From the NCBI RefSeq assembly GCF_031202265.1, contig NZ_CP100604.1:3826501-3890500 (forward strand): 64,000 nucleotides of DNA, given 5' to 3'. The position numbers were made by a program, and so were the translations under genes. The notes beneath the pieces are model-generated. The model saw only the letters and a program-made list of their open reading frames with translations, searched no databases and had not been told where the DNA came from. The DNA comes from Bradyrhizobium sp. Ash2021. GTDB taxonomy: Bacteria > Pseudomonadota > Alphaproteobacteria > Rhizobiales > Xanthobacteraceae. Numbering within the stretch: position 1 is the first letter of the stretch; each line of letters opens with the position of its first letter. Shown here piece after piece: positions 18,514 through 27,178 of the stretch.

Positions 18514-20004
18514 ATGATGTCGATTGCATATGACTATTCCCGTCAGACGACACCCTCAGTTTCGGCCTCCAGACCCAAACTGTTGCTGATTGACGGGCAA
18601 CACGTCTGGTCAGCCTCCGGGCGTACGTTCAAAACCCTGAATCCGGCCACCGAGCAGGTGATCGCGACCGTGGCGGAAGGCAACGAGGTCGACGTCGATC
18701 GGGCCGTCGCTGCCGCGCGCCGTGCCTTCGAAGGTCCCTGGCGCACGATGCGCGCCGCCGAGCGCGGCCATATCCTGCTCAGGCTTGTAGACCTGATGAA
18801 AAAGCATGCGGATGAAATCGCCGCGCTGGAAAGTCTTGATGCCGGCAAACCGATCTCGGGTGTGCTGCGCCAGGACCTGCCGGCTGCCATCGACACGCTG
18901 ACCTACTACGCGGGTTGGGCGGACAAGATCAGCGGCGAAGTCGTCTCAACGCGGGACGACGCGCTCACCTACACGGTCCGTGAGCCCGTCGGCGTGGTTG
19001 CGGTGATCGTACCATGGAATTTCCCGCTGATGATCGGGATGTGGAAGCTGGCGCCGGCTTTGGCCTGCGGCTGCACGATTGTCATGAAACCTGCCGAGTT
19101 GACATCGCTGTCGGCGCTGCGCATTGGTGAATTGGCGCTCGAAGCGGGTCTGCCGCCGGGCGTGCTCAATATCGTCACTGGACCCGGCCGGGTCGTCGGC
19201 GACGCCCTCGTCAATCATCCTGACGTGGATAAGGTTACCTTCACGGGATCGCCGGGGGTAGGACGCGGAATTCTGCGCGGCGCGGCGGGTAACTTCAAGC
19301 GCGTTTCGCTCGAGCTTGGCGGCAAGTCAGCCAATGTCATCTTTGATGACGCCGACATCGAGGCCGCGACCAAGGCCGCTGCGTCAGGAATCTTCTTCAA
19401 TGCCGGGCAAGTATGCTCGGCAGGCTCGCGCGTGCTTGCGCACGAGAAGGTTTACGAGGAGGTCGTCGAACGGCTGACGCAACGCGCGAAGGCGATCCGG
19501 ATGGGCGATCCGGCAGATCGTGCCACCGCACTTGGCCCGGTAATCTCCGAGAAACAAATGAAAAGCGTTCTCGATTACGTAGATATCGGCGAGAAGGAGG
19601 GCGCCGTGTTGACGACCGGCGGCAGGCGTGTCGGCGACCGCGGCTACTTCATCAGCCCCGCGGTGTTCGCCGACGTCGAGCACGAGATGCGCATCTCGCA
19701 GGAGGAAATCTTCGGTCCCGTGGTGAGTGTCATCAAGTTCCGCGACGAGGCCGATGCGCTGCGCATTGCCAACGGTACTGCCTACAGCCTCGCTGCTGGG
19801 GTATGGAGCCGCGACATCGGGCGCGTGCAGCGTTTCGCGAAGAAAGCGAACGCCGGCACCGTCTGGATCAATACCTATGGCTACACCGATGTGCGGTTGC
19901 CATGGGGCGGCGTGCGCGATTCTGGCTTCGGCCGCGAACACGGCTCGGCGGCGATCGAGAATTTCACCGAGCCCAAGGCGGTGTGGATGAATTTGAATAG
20001 CTGA
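18514..20004 (+). CDS. NAD(P)-dependent aldehyde dehydrogenase
   Basis: A 496-residue aldehyde dehydrogenase of the betaine-aldehyde / class I group that oxidises an aldehyde to its acid. The oxyanion motif PWNFPLMIGMWKLAPALACG, the general base E267 in LELGGKSANV and the nucleophile C301 in FNAGQVCSAGSRV are all present, as is the C-terminal WGGVRDSGFGREHG. ATG 18514 follows CGGAGGA. It is divergent from a regulator and not obviously part of a longer operon: nearly 930 bp without a recognised gene follow it. The substrate cannot be told from motifs. Confidence 0.9.
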   Translation: MMSIAYDYSRQTTPSVSASRPKLLLIDGQHVWSASGRTFKTLNPATEQVIATVAEGNEVDVDRAVAAARRAFEGPWRTMRAAERGHILLRLVDLMKKHADEIAALESLDAGKPISGVLRQDLPAAIDTLTYYAGWADKISGEVVSTRDDALTYTVREPVGVVAVIVPWNFPLMIGMWKLAPALACGCTIVMKPAELTSLSALRIGELALEAGLPPGVLNIVTGPGRVVGDALVNHPDVDKVTFTGSPGVGRGILRGAAGNFKRVSLELGGKSANVIFDDADIEAATKAAASGIFFNAGQVCSAGSRVLAHEKVYEEVVERLTQRAKAIRMGDPADRATALGPVISEKQMKSVLDYVDIGEKEGAVLTTGGRRVGDRGYFISPAVFADVEHEMRISQEEIFGPVVSVIKFRDEADALRIANGTAYSLAAGVWSRDIGRVQRFAKKANAGTVWINTYGYTDVRLPWGGVRDSGFGREHGSAAIENFTEPKAVWMNLNS

Positions 20005-20931
20005 TGCCAGGGCGGGCCTATACATTATCACACGTTAAATATCGACCGTCAGCGAATGTCGGCGTCGGTGGCTGCAGGTTCCCGATTTGAACCTACGACG
20101 CGCACAATCACGCATCCCGCCGCGCGCAACTTCCATGGGATACGGCCACCGAATCCGCGATTAGAGCGATGCCGGGGCTTGGCACCGGCAAAGCGCAGCG
20201 CTGCTTTGCTTCTGACTTTGATGAGCCGTCTGATCGTGTGTTCGACTGTTCGACGCTGGCGAGATCGGAGCGGTCGAAGTCGAAGTGGGAGCTGCGCGCG
20301 CAGCCCGGTACAGCGATGGAGTACTGGAGCGGTCAAGCGCCTCAAGCGCGAAGCGCGCCTTAGCGGTCCGCTGGCATTGGTGCTTGCCGGAAGCGGTCGT
20401 GGTCAAGAATCGCTGACGGTATCCAATCCTCCCTCCATTGCGCTGAGATCAGCGCATCTCACAGGCTGGGCAGGGTCCCTAACTAGAACTGCCGCATGGG
20501 GCATGTTGTGCGGCGTTGTCCTGATGCCTCGTGCGCCACGGCACGCGAACGTCGATCAGTGGCAACCTGACTGTCGCCCCTGGTTTGGAGGCGGAAGGTA
20601 GCGCCAGGGCGAATTTCGCGCGCATGGCCATCGCCGGCAAATAAGCGTTATGGAAGACGCTGCGGGAGCGGGTTGAGCGGGGCTCGCGCGGTCCGCATGT
20701 CCGCAGTCGCAAAACCCTCTGTGAACCGGTCATGGACCGGTGTCAAAAAATATCCTTCGCGTTCGAAATTTGCAAGTGCGCGGCAAGGGATGAGCCGCGC
20801 CGTACGACAGCGCTAAAAAAGCACAACCGTTCCAGCGACGATCGTCCCATTCAATATCGTGGCAAGTCTTCGCGGCACAGTCGCGGTCAAGCGTTGACCA
20901 ATTTCGCGTCAGATCGCCATACGGGTGCCAC
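20005..20931. other. Long gap without a recognised gene
   Basis: About 930 bp between the aldehyde dehydrogenase and the YWTD-repeat gene. Open frames exist on both strands but are Arg/Ser/Pro-rich and resemble no family I know. The segment 20560-20645 has one plus frame (ending AMAIAGK-like before a TAA) that could be a relic, but it is too short to name. Apart from the inverted repeat at 20725 I see nothing supportable. Confidence 0.5.
20725..20741. promoter_or_regulatory. ACCGGTC-ATG-GACCGGT inverted repeat
   Basis: A perfect 7-3-7 inverted repeat about 190 bp before the start of the acyl-CoA operon, followed by TGTCAAAAAATAT. The AT-rich stretch lies on the right, so on the plus strand it is not a terminator. 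It could be an operator for the operon that begins at 20932. Confidence 0.35.
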
Positions 20932-21867
20932 ATGTCTGAAGCCGTCAAGAAGAACAATCTAAGCGCTGGCGCCAGAGCCATCGCCGTTGCCCCTCGTCTC
21001 TTTGTTCTTGAGCTGAACGCCGGCCGCATTCACTCCATGAATACGGACGGTTCCGACCGTAAGACTATCGTGTCGGATTGCCATTTGCCCGACGGCATCG
21101 TCGTCGATGTCGATGCCGGCCATATCTACTGGACCAACATGGGCATTCCAAACCTGAATGACGGGTCCATCGAGCGCGCCGACATCGACGGCAAGAACCG
21201 CAGGACAATCGTCGCACAGGGAGAGACCCACACTCCGAAACAGATCATACTCGATAAGAAAGGCGGCAAGCTCTACTGGTGCGACCGCGAGGGTATGCGC
21301 GTCATGCGCTGCGATCTCGACGGCTCGCAGCTGGAGACGCTCATTGAAGCCGGCCGCGGCGAAGTCGATCGCCGGGATCAGACGCGATGGTGCGTTGGGC
21401 TGACGATCGACCCGAAATCCGGACATATCTACTGGACGCAAAAAGGCCCAGACAATGCCGGGCTCGGTCGCATCTTCCGCGCCAATGTCGAAATTCCCGC
21501 CGGCCAAACTGCAGCGACCAGGTCCGACATCGAGATCTTCTTCGACGGTCTGCCGGAACCGATCGATATCGAGCTCGACCACAAGAACCGTGTTCTCTAC
21601 TGGACCGACCGCGGCGACCCTCCGCGCGGCAACACAGTGAACCGGGCCTCGATCGACAACAAGCCTGTCGAGCCGGAGATCGTGGTGACCCATCTCATGG
21701 AGGGGATCGGTATCGCGCTCGACATTCCAAACGACCGCATGTTCGTGACCGATTTCGCCGGCTCAATTTACTCAGCACAGCTCGATGGATCCAGTGAACG
21801 AAATTTCCTCTACGCACAGGGCAACCTCACCGGCATCGCATACGCCGAAATCCCGAAGGAGAAGTGA
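20932..21867 (+). CDS. YWTD-repeat beta-propeller protein
   Basis: A 311-residue protein made of LDL-receptor class B-like repeats: IYWTN at 65-69, LYWCD at 114-118, IYWTQ at 166-170, LYWTD at 222-226 and a degenerate FVTD at 271-274, spaced 45-55 residues apart as in a six-bladed propeller. No signal peptide is evident, so it is probably cytosolic. Gluconolactonase/SMP-30-like folds also use six blades, so a lactone or ester hydrolase is possible, but no catalytic residues can be named. It leads the operon, with the next gene one base after its stop, so a role in the same acyl-CoA pathway is likely. The promoter should lie in the gap upstream. Confidence 0.72.
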   Translation: MSEAVKKNNLSAGARAIAVAPRLFVLELNAGRIHSMNTDGSDRKTIVSDCHLPDGIVVDVDAGHIYWTNMGIPNLNDGSIERADIDGKNRRTIVAQGETHTPKQIILDKKGGKLYWCDREGMRVMRCDLDGSQLETLIEAGRGEVDRRDQTRWCVGLTIDPKSGHIYWTQKGPDNAGLGRIFRANVEIPAGQTAATRSDIEIFFDGLPEPIDIELDHKNRVLYWTDRGDPPRGNTVNRASIDNKPVEPEIVVTHLMEGIGIALDIPNDRMFVTDFAGSIYSAQLDGSSERNFLYAQGNLTGIAYAEIPKEK

Positions 21868-21868
21868 C

Positions 21869-22846
21869 ATGTCGCAAAACAAGGCTATTCGCCGAGTTGC
21901 CATTATTGGCACGGGCGTCATCGGCGCAAGCTGGGCCGCGCTCTTCCTTGCCAACGGTCTTGACGTGGTGGCGACCGACGTTGCACCAGGCGCGGAAGCG
22001 GCACTGAAGCGCTTTGTTGCGGCGGCCTGGCCCGCACTGCAACGGCGTGGCCTCGCATCCGGTGCCTCCCAGAACAGGCTATCATTCACCGCCGCCCTTA
22101 CGGACGCTCTCAAGGATGCCGATCTGGTCCAGGAAAATGGGCCCGAGAAAATCGATTTCAAGAAGACGCTCTATCGCCAACTGGACGAGCTGTTGCATCC
22201 CAGCGTCATCATCGCCTCGAGCTCGTCGGGCTTGACCATGAGCGAGATCCAGTCGGCGTGCGAGATGCATCCCGAGCGCTGCGTGATAGGCCACCCGTTC
22301 AATCCACCCCACTTGATCCCGCTGGTCGAGATCGTCGGCGGGGCAAAGACCTCGGAAGCGACAATCCAGCGCGCAGCGGAATTTTACACGTCGATCGGGC
22401 AGCGGACGGTGCGCGTCAACAAGGAGATGCCGGGCCACGTCGCTAACCGCTTGCAGGCCGCATTGGCGCGCGAGGTCTACTACCTTGTCGCCGAGGGTGT
22501 GGTGAGCGCCGCCGACGTCGACACCGCCCTGTGCTGGGGCCCTGGCTTGCGCTGGGGTGTTATGGGCAACATGATGCTCAACCATCTCGGCGGTGGTCCG
22601 GGCGGCATCGAGCACTTCTTCCAGCAGTTCGCCGGCCCGATGACGGCCTGGTGGAAGACCCTCGGCTCGCCGGTGCTAACTCCGGAAGTGCAAAAGAAGC
22701 TCATCGACAGCGTCCATGCCGAGGCCGGATCGCGTTCGATCGACGAACTCGCGGCGGAACGTGACGAAGTCCTGCTCGGCCTGATTGAGCTACGCAACAA
22801 GGTTGCCAAGTCGAGCAAAGCGAAATTGACGGCGACAGTCGCCTGA
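21869..22846 (+). CDS. 3-hydroxyacyl-CoA dehydrogenase family protein
   Basis: A 325-residue NAD-dependent dehydrogenase with GTGVIG at residues 14-19, the SSSSGL serine at about 118-121, catalytic H142 in GHPFNPPHLIPLVE and E154, then the C-terminal helical domain (RLQAALAREVYYLVAEG, ALCWGPGLRWGVMG). The last phrase is typical of the lambda-crystallin/L-carnitine dehydrogenase branch, which acts on free or CoA-bound 3-hydroxy acids. There is no fused thioesterase. ATG 21869 has AGGAGAAG just upstream; an in-frame ATG at 21785 would overlap the previous gene. In the operon it would oxidise the 3-hydroxy intermediate made by the hydratase. Confidence 0.85.
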   Translation: MSQNKAIRRVAIIGTGVIGASWAALFLANGLDVVATDVAPGAEAALKRFVAAAWPALQRRGLASGASQNRLSFTAALTDALKDADLVQENGPEKIDFKKTLYRQLDELLHPSVIIASSSSGLTMSEIQSACEMHPERCVIGHPFNPPHLIPLVEIVGGAKTSEATIQRAAEFYTSIGQRTVRVNKEMPGHVANRLQAALAREVYYLVAEGVVSAADVDTALCWGPGLRWGVMGNMMLNHLGGGPGGIEHFFQQFAGPMTAWWKTLGSPVLTPEVQKKLIDSVHAEAGSRSIDELAAERDEVLLGLIELRNKVAKSSKAKLTATVA

Positions 22847-22925
22847 GATCACGCGCCACCGGCGAGATCGATCATACGTCCTTCAACTTTTTCCGGCTTT
22901 CAAGCCACAGCATCAGGAGTCTCAA

Positions 22926-24146
22926 ATGCCCACCGCAACCGCAGCAAGCAAAACCAGCGCGCCGAAGCCGCTATCGCCGCCAAATAGCGACTTCTATGAG
23001 GTCTACGAGACCTTGAGCGCCAACGAACTCGCGACGGTGAAACGGGTGCGCGCGTTCATGGAAGCCAAGGTCGCGCCTGTCATCACAGATTATTGGGTGA
23101 AGGACGCTTTTCCCTTCGAATTGCTGCCGGCGATCAAGGAGCTGGGCATCGGTGGGCTTGCAATGCACGGCTACGGCTGCGCAGGCGGGAGCCTGGCGCT
23201 GTTGGGCTTTGTTCAGATGGAGGTCGCACGCGTCGACCCGTCGGTCGCGACTTTCATGGGCGTGCATGGCGGCCTGGCGATGGGCTCCATCTACATCGAC
23301 GGATCGGAAGAGCAGAAGCAGAAATGGCTGCCGCAGATGGCGCGCTTCGATAAGATCGGCTGTTTCGGCCTGACCGAGCCGCTGGTGGGCTCAGGTGCGA
23401 GCGGCGGCCTGCTGACCACGGCGAAGCGCGAGGGCGACACCTGGATCCTCAATGGCGAGAAGCGTTGGATCGGCAATGCTCCGTGGTGCGATGTTTCAAT
23501 CATCTGGGCGCGCGATATCGCCGACAACCAGGTAAAGGGCTTCATCGTCGAGAACAAGACCACGCCCGGCTTCAGCGTCGAGAAGATCGAGAACAAGATT
23601 GCGCTTAAGGTGGTCCAGAACGGCCACATCACGCTGAAGGATGTTCGAGTGCCGGAAACGAACCGCCTCCAGAGCGGCAATTCATTCCGCGACACCGCGA
23701 AGGTGCTGAAGATGACGCGCTACGCCGTGGCGTGGATGGCGACTGGATGCGCGATGGGCGCCTACGAGGCGGCGCTGAAGTATAGCCAGGAGCGCTTGCA
23801 GTTTGGCAGGCCGATCGCGTCGTTCCAGCTGGTCCAAGACCTTCTCGCCAAAATGATCGCCAACATCACGGCTTCGCAGTGCCTGATCGTGCGCCAGGCG
23901 CAGCTGCATGCAGAAGGTAAGCTGACGGACGCCCATGCGGCCCTTGCCAAGGCGTTCGCCACCGCCAAATGCCGCGAGACGGTTGCCTGGGCCCGTGAGT
24001 TGATCGGCGGCAACGGAATCGTTGCCGACTACAAGGCGGCACGCTTCTTCGCGGATTGTGAAGCGCTCTACTCCTACGAAGGCACGTATCAGATGCAGAA
24101 TCTGATCGTCGGCAAGGCTGTCACCGGCCTTGGCGCCTTCGTGTGA
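22926..24146 (+). CDS. Acyl-CoA dehydrogenase, ACX4/GCDH-like subfamily
   Basis: A 406-residue flavoprotein that introduces a 2,3 double bond in an acyl-CoA. Landmarks are GCFGLTEP and WIGNAPWCDVSIIWAR at the FAD site, ALKVVQNGHITLKDVRVPE, QFGRPIASFQLVQ, RELIGGNGIVADY and the catalytic base E385 in YSYEGTYQMQN. The whole pattern follows the plant peroxisomal short-chain enzyme ACX4 more than glutaryl-CoA dehydrogenase. The Arg that binds the glutaryl carboxylate and permits decarboxylation (in GYRSA of the human enzyme) is replaced here (DPSVATF), so decarboxylation is unlikely. AGGAG precedes ATG 22926. Confidence 0.88.
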   Translation: MPTATAASKTSAPKPLSPPNSDFYEVYETLSANELATVKRVRAFMEAKVAPVITDYWVKDAFPFELLPAIKELGIGGLAMHGYGCAGGSLALLGFVQMEVARVDPSVATFMGVHGGLAMGSIYIDGSEEQKQKWLPQMARFDKIGCFGLTEPLVGSGASGGLLTTAKREGDTWILNGEKRWIGNAPWCDVSIIWARDIADNQVKGFIVENKTTPGFSVEKIENKIALKVVQNGHITLKDVRVPETNRLQSGNSFRDTAKVLKMTRYAVAWMATGCAMGAYEAALKYSQERLQFGRPIASFQLVQDLLAKMIANITASQCLIVRQAQLHAEGKLTDAHAALAKAFATAKCRETVAWARELIGGNGIVADYKAARFFADCEALYSYEGTYQMQNLIVGKAVTGLGAFV

Positions 24147-24156
24147 CATCTCAGCG

Positions 24157-24176
24157 GCCGGCGCTCCGACGCCGGC
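24157..24176. repeat. Intergenic GC-rich hairpin
   Basis: GCCGGCG and CGCCGGC around CTCCGA, directly after the acyl-CoA dehydrogenase stop and before the next ribosome site. No T-run follows, so it is more likely an mRNA-stabilising or dispersed palindrome than a terminator. It resembles the element at 16074-16100. Confidence 0.45.
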
Positions 24177-24199
24177 TGCCCCCATCCAGGAGGTAGACT

Positions 24200-25021
24200 A
24201 TGGCTGTAACAGCACCCAACCCTCTGCCCAGGGCGGCATTGGCGCTTGCGAACGTCCAGTACGAGAAAAAGGCTTCGATCGCCTACGTGACGGTCAATCG
24301 GCCCAAGGTACTCAACGCGCTCAACACGCCGACCTGGACCGATTTGCGGGCCGCATTCGAGGATGCAAAGGCCGACGCGTCTGTGCACGGCGTGATCCTC
24401 ACCGGCGCAGGCGACAAGGCCTTCATTGCCGGCGCCGACATCAGCGAACTCGCGCATGTCGACGCCTACGATGCGGAGGAGTCCAGCAGGTTCGGGCAGG
24501 GTGTGCTGGACCTCATCGAAAATCTCGGCAAGCCGGTGATCGCGGCGGTTAATGGCTTTGCGCTCGGCGGCGGCTGCGAGACGGCGATGGCTTGCACGAT
24601 CAGGATCGCAGCGGAACATGCCAGATTTGGGCAGCCCGAAGTCAAGCTGGGCCTGCTGCCGGGCGGTGGCGGAACGCAGCGTTTGCCGCGCCTGGTGGGA
24701 AAGGGTCGTGCGTTGCAGCTGATCCTCACGGGCGAAACGATTTCCGCGCAGGAGGCCTATCGCATAGGCCTTGTCAACGAAGTCGTCTCCGCAGCCAGCC
24801 TGATCGACCGTGCCGAGACGATTCTGAAGCAGATCGCGGCCAACGCACCGATCGCTGTGAAGTTCTCGCTGGAGGCCGCGAACAAGGGGATGGACACCAG
24901 CCAGGCCGAGGGGTTTGCACTCGAAGCGTCCTATTTCGGCATTTGCGCCGCAACCGAAGACAAGAAGGAAGGCACCTCCGCCTTCCTCGAGAAACGAGCG
25001 CCGCAGTTTCGCGGTCGGTGA
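24200..25021 (+). CDS. Enoyl-CoA hydratase
   Basis: A 273-residue crotonase-fold enzyme that hydrates a 2-enoyl-CoA. Both catalytic glutamates are present: E127 in [11 protein letters not shown] and E147 in [13 protein letters not shown], followed by [12 protein letters not shown]; the oxyanion-hole segment [10 protein letters not shown] is at about 75-84. ATG 24200 has a very good CCAGGAGG. In the operon it would follow the acyl-CoA dehydrogenase and feed the 3-hydroxyacyl-CoA dehydrogenase. Confidence 0.92.
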   Translation: MAVTAPNPLPRAALALANVQYEKKASIAYVTVNRPKVLNALNTPTWTDLRAAFEDAKADASVHGVILTGAGDKAFIAGADISELAHVDAYDAEESSRFGQGVLDLIENLGKPVIAAVNGFALGGGCETAMACTIRIAAEHARFGQPEVKLGLLPGGGGTQRLPRLVGKGRALQLILTGETISAQEAYRIGLVNEVVSAASLIDRAETILKQIAANAPIAVKFSLEAANKGMDTSQAEGFALEASYFGICAATEDKKEGTSAFLEKRAPQFRGR

Positions 25022-25058
25022 AGTAGCCGCCGCACACAGCGATTTGGAAAGGACAGCC

Positions 25059-26285
25059 ATGACAAGCAACAACATTTTCTCTGGACTGAAAGTGGTAGAT
25101 TTGGCGAGCTTCATCGCCGGCCCCAGCGCCGCGGTGATCTTGTCCGATTTCGGCGCTGACGTCATCAAAGTGGAGCCGCCGAGCGGCGAGCTATGGCGAC
25201 ATGCGCACCAGATGCCACCGCAGCCGGTCGCTGAGGATGCTTATCCCTGGCACCTCGCCAATCGCAACAAGCGGGGCATCGCGCTTGATCTGAAGTCTCC
25301 GAGCGCCCATCAGGTTCTCGAAAAGCTCGTCAAATGGGCCGACGTTCTTATCGTCAACACGCCGCACCCGGCGCGCGCGCGACTGAAGCTCGAATATGAA
25401 GATGTGGTGCAGTGGAACCCGCGTTTGATCTACGCGGACCTCACGGGTTTCGGCGACAAGGGGCCGGATGCGGATCTCCCTGGCTTTGACATCACGTCGT
25501 ACTGGGCACGCAGTGGATTACTGTCGATGACGCGCGATGCCGGTGCGCCGCCGACCTGGCCGGTAGCGGGTAGCGGTGACAATGCCACCGCCGTCGGGCT
25601 TTATTCGGCGATCGTCACCGCGCTCTATCGTCGCGAGCGCACGGGGGAGGGGGCGCATGTCACGACCTCACTTCTCGCCGAAGGCGTGTGGTCCGCAAGC
25701 GTCTCGATCCAGGCCGCACTGTGCGAGGCGAAATTTTTCGGACTGCACGATCGCAAGCATCCCGTGAACGCGGCTATGAACGTCTATCGCGCCAAGGATG
25801 ACACCTGGTTCGTTCTCATCATCACGCCCGATAAGGTGGAGGCCGTGGTGAAGGCGATCGGCCGGCCCGATCTCCTGACTGATCCGCGATTCTCCGACCC
25901 GGCGAAGCTGATGGTGAACATGACGGAGCTCACGGCGATCCTCGACGTGACCTTCTGTGCCGAGCCGATGGCGCATTGGTATAACGTGTTCAATGGCGTT
26001 CACGTGACGTTCGGAGCGGTGCGTGGGCCACAAGAGGTGATCAGCGATCCCCAGCTCCGGGCGAATGACATCATCGTTCCGCTCGAAGGTGCCGGCGGCA
26101 AGCTGACGTCCACGATCAGCAGCCCGCTTCAGGTGCATGGCGTCGCCAAGGTGTCCGCGAAGCGCGCCCCAAAGATTGGAGAACACAACGACGAGGTTCT
26201 CCGGCAACTCGGATTCAGCGCGACCGAAATCGACGGTTTGCGTACGAGCGGCGCCATTCCGAAACCAAAGGAACATGCGGCCTAG
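25059..26285 (+). CDS. CaiB/BaiF-type CoA-transferase
   Basis: A 408-residue class III CoA-transferase that activates a carboxylic acid with CoA from another acyl-CoA. It keeps GLKVVDLASFIAGP at the N terminus, [33 protein letters not shown], and an Asp in the catalytic position (D174 in GSGDNATAVGLY). It is only distantly like the frc product: the oxalate-specific Gly-rich loop of Frc is absent. ATG 25059 follows GGAAAGGACAG and replaces a longer frame that would overlap the hydratase gene. It is probably the entry enzyme of this operon's pathway; candidate acids are small dicarboxylates or carnitine-like acids, but none is shown. Confidence 0.87.
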   Translation: MTSNNIFSGLKVVDLASFIAGPSAAVILSDFGADVIKVEPPSGELWRHAHQMPPQPVAEDAYPWHLANRNKRGIALDLKSPSAHQVLEKLVKWADVLIVNTPHPARARLKLEYEDVVQWNPRLIYADLTGFGDKGPDADLPGFDITSYWARSGLLSMTRDAGAPPTWPVAGSGDNATAVGLYSAIVTALYRRERTGEGAHVTTSLLAEGVWSASVSIQAALCEAKFFGLHDRKHPVNAAMNVYRAKDDTWFVLIITPDKVEAVVKAIGRPDLLTDPRFSDPAKLMVNMTELTAILDVTFCAEPMAHWYNVFNGVHVTFGAVRGPQEVISDPQLRANDIIVPLEGAGGKLTSTISSPLQVHGVAKVSAKRAPKIGEHNDEVLRQLGFSATEIDGLRTSGAIPKPKEHAA

Positions 26286-26368
26286 CACACGACACTGTCG
26301 GGGCGGCGTGAGCCGCCCTGAACTTCGATTTGTCGTGCAATTCACCAAACGAACCCGGGAGTTCGACC

Positions 26369-27166
26369 ATGGATGATATCGTTACCGAACAGGCAGGAAG
26401 TATCCTGCGCGTCCAGTTCAACCGCCCGACCAAGCGGAATGCGATGACGTCGGCCATGTACTTGGCTCTCGCCGGCATTTTCAACAAGGCGGCGAATGAC
26501 GAGAACACGCGTGTCGTGCTTTGGCATGCCGCGGGAGATTCGTTCTGCGCGGGCAACGATATCGAGGACTTTCTGAAGAATCCTCCGGGCCCGGGCGAAT
26601 CGCCACAGGCGAGCCTCATGCACGCATTCGTCAACTTCGACAAGCCCGTGGTCGTAGCGGTCCAGGGCGCGGCGATCGGCGGCGGCACCACCATGCTGAC
26701 GCACTGCGACTTCATCTACGCGGGCGAGACCGCGAAATTCCAGATGCCCTTCATCAATCTCGCGATCGTGCCGGAATTCGGATCGAGCTGCTCGGTGCCG
26801 GCGCGGATCGGTCATCTCCGCGCCGCGGAGCTGATCCTGCTGGGCGCTCCGTTTGATGCTAGGCGGGCCGCGGAGTTGGGGCTGGTTACGGAGGTGGTAT
26901 CCGACAAGGACGTCCTGGCGAAAGCGACCGAGACGGCCGGGAAGCTGGCAGCGAAGCCGGCGGCAGCGCTGCATGCCAGCAAGAGGCTCATGAAGCAGTC
27001 ATCACGTGAGCAGATCAAGGCGACGATGAAGGCCGAGAACGAAGAGTTCAGCGTGCAAGTCCGCTCTGAAGACGCAAAGGAGGCGTTCTCGGCGTTCCTG
27101 GAAAAGCGCAAGCCTGACTTCACGAGGAGCATTAAGTCTCCAGCGGCCGCATACGCGCGAACATAA
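26369..27166 (+). CDS. Enoyl-CoA hydratase/isomerase family protein, isomerase-like
   Basis: A 265-residue crotonase-fold protein. Unlike the hydratase two genes upstream, it has Thr (T108 in IGGGTTMLTHCD) and Phe (in QMPFINLAIVPEFG) where hydratases carry their two catalytic glutamates. Instead, a Glu stands at E136 in VPEFGSS, the arrangement of delta3,delta2-enoyl-CoA isomerases (ECI2 type). It may shift a double bond so that an unsaturated intermediate can enter the hydratase step. CGGGAG precedes ATG 26369. The exact reaction is inferred from residue pattern. Confidence 0.82.
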   Translation: MDDIVTEQAGSILRVQFNRPTKRNAMTSAMYLALAGIFNKAANDENTRVVLWHAAGDSFCAGNDIEDFLKNPPGPGESPQASLMHAFVNFDKPVVVAVQGAAIGGGTTMLTHCDFIYAGETAKFQMPFINLAIVPEFGSSCSVPARIGHLRAAELILLGAPFDARRAAELGLVTEVVSDKDVLAKATETAGKLAAKPAAALHASKRLMKQSSREQIKATMKAENEEFSVQVRSEDAKEAFSAFLEKRKPDFTRSIKSPAAAYART

Positions 27167-27178
27167 GGGATGAAGACC

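Noticed and set aside
20080..20125. tRNA-like phrase (GCAGGTTCCCGATTTGAACC) after the aldehyde dehydrogenase gene
   Set aside because: It resembles a T-arm with loop, but neither strand gives an acceptor stem, D-arm or anticodon arm around it.
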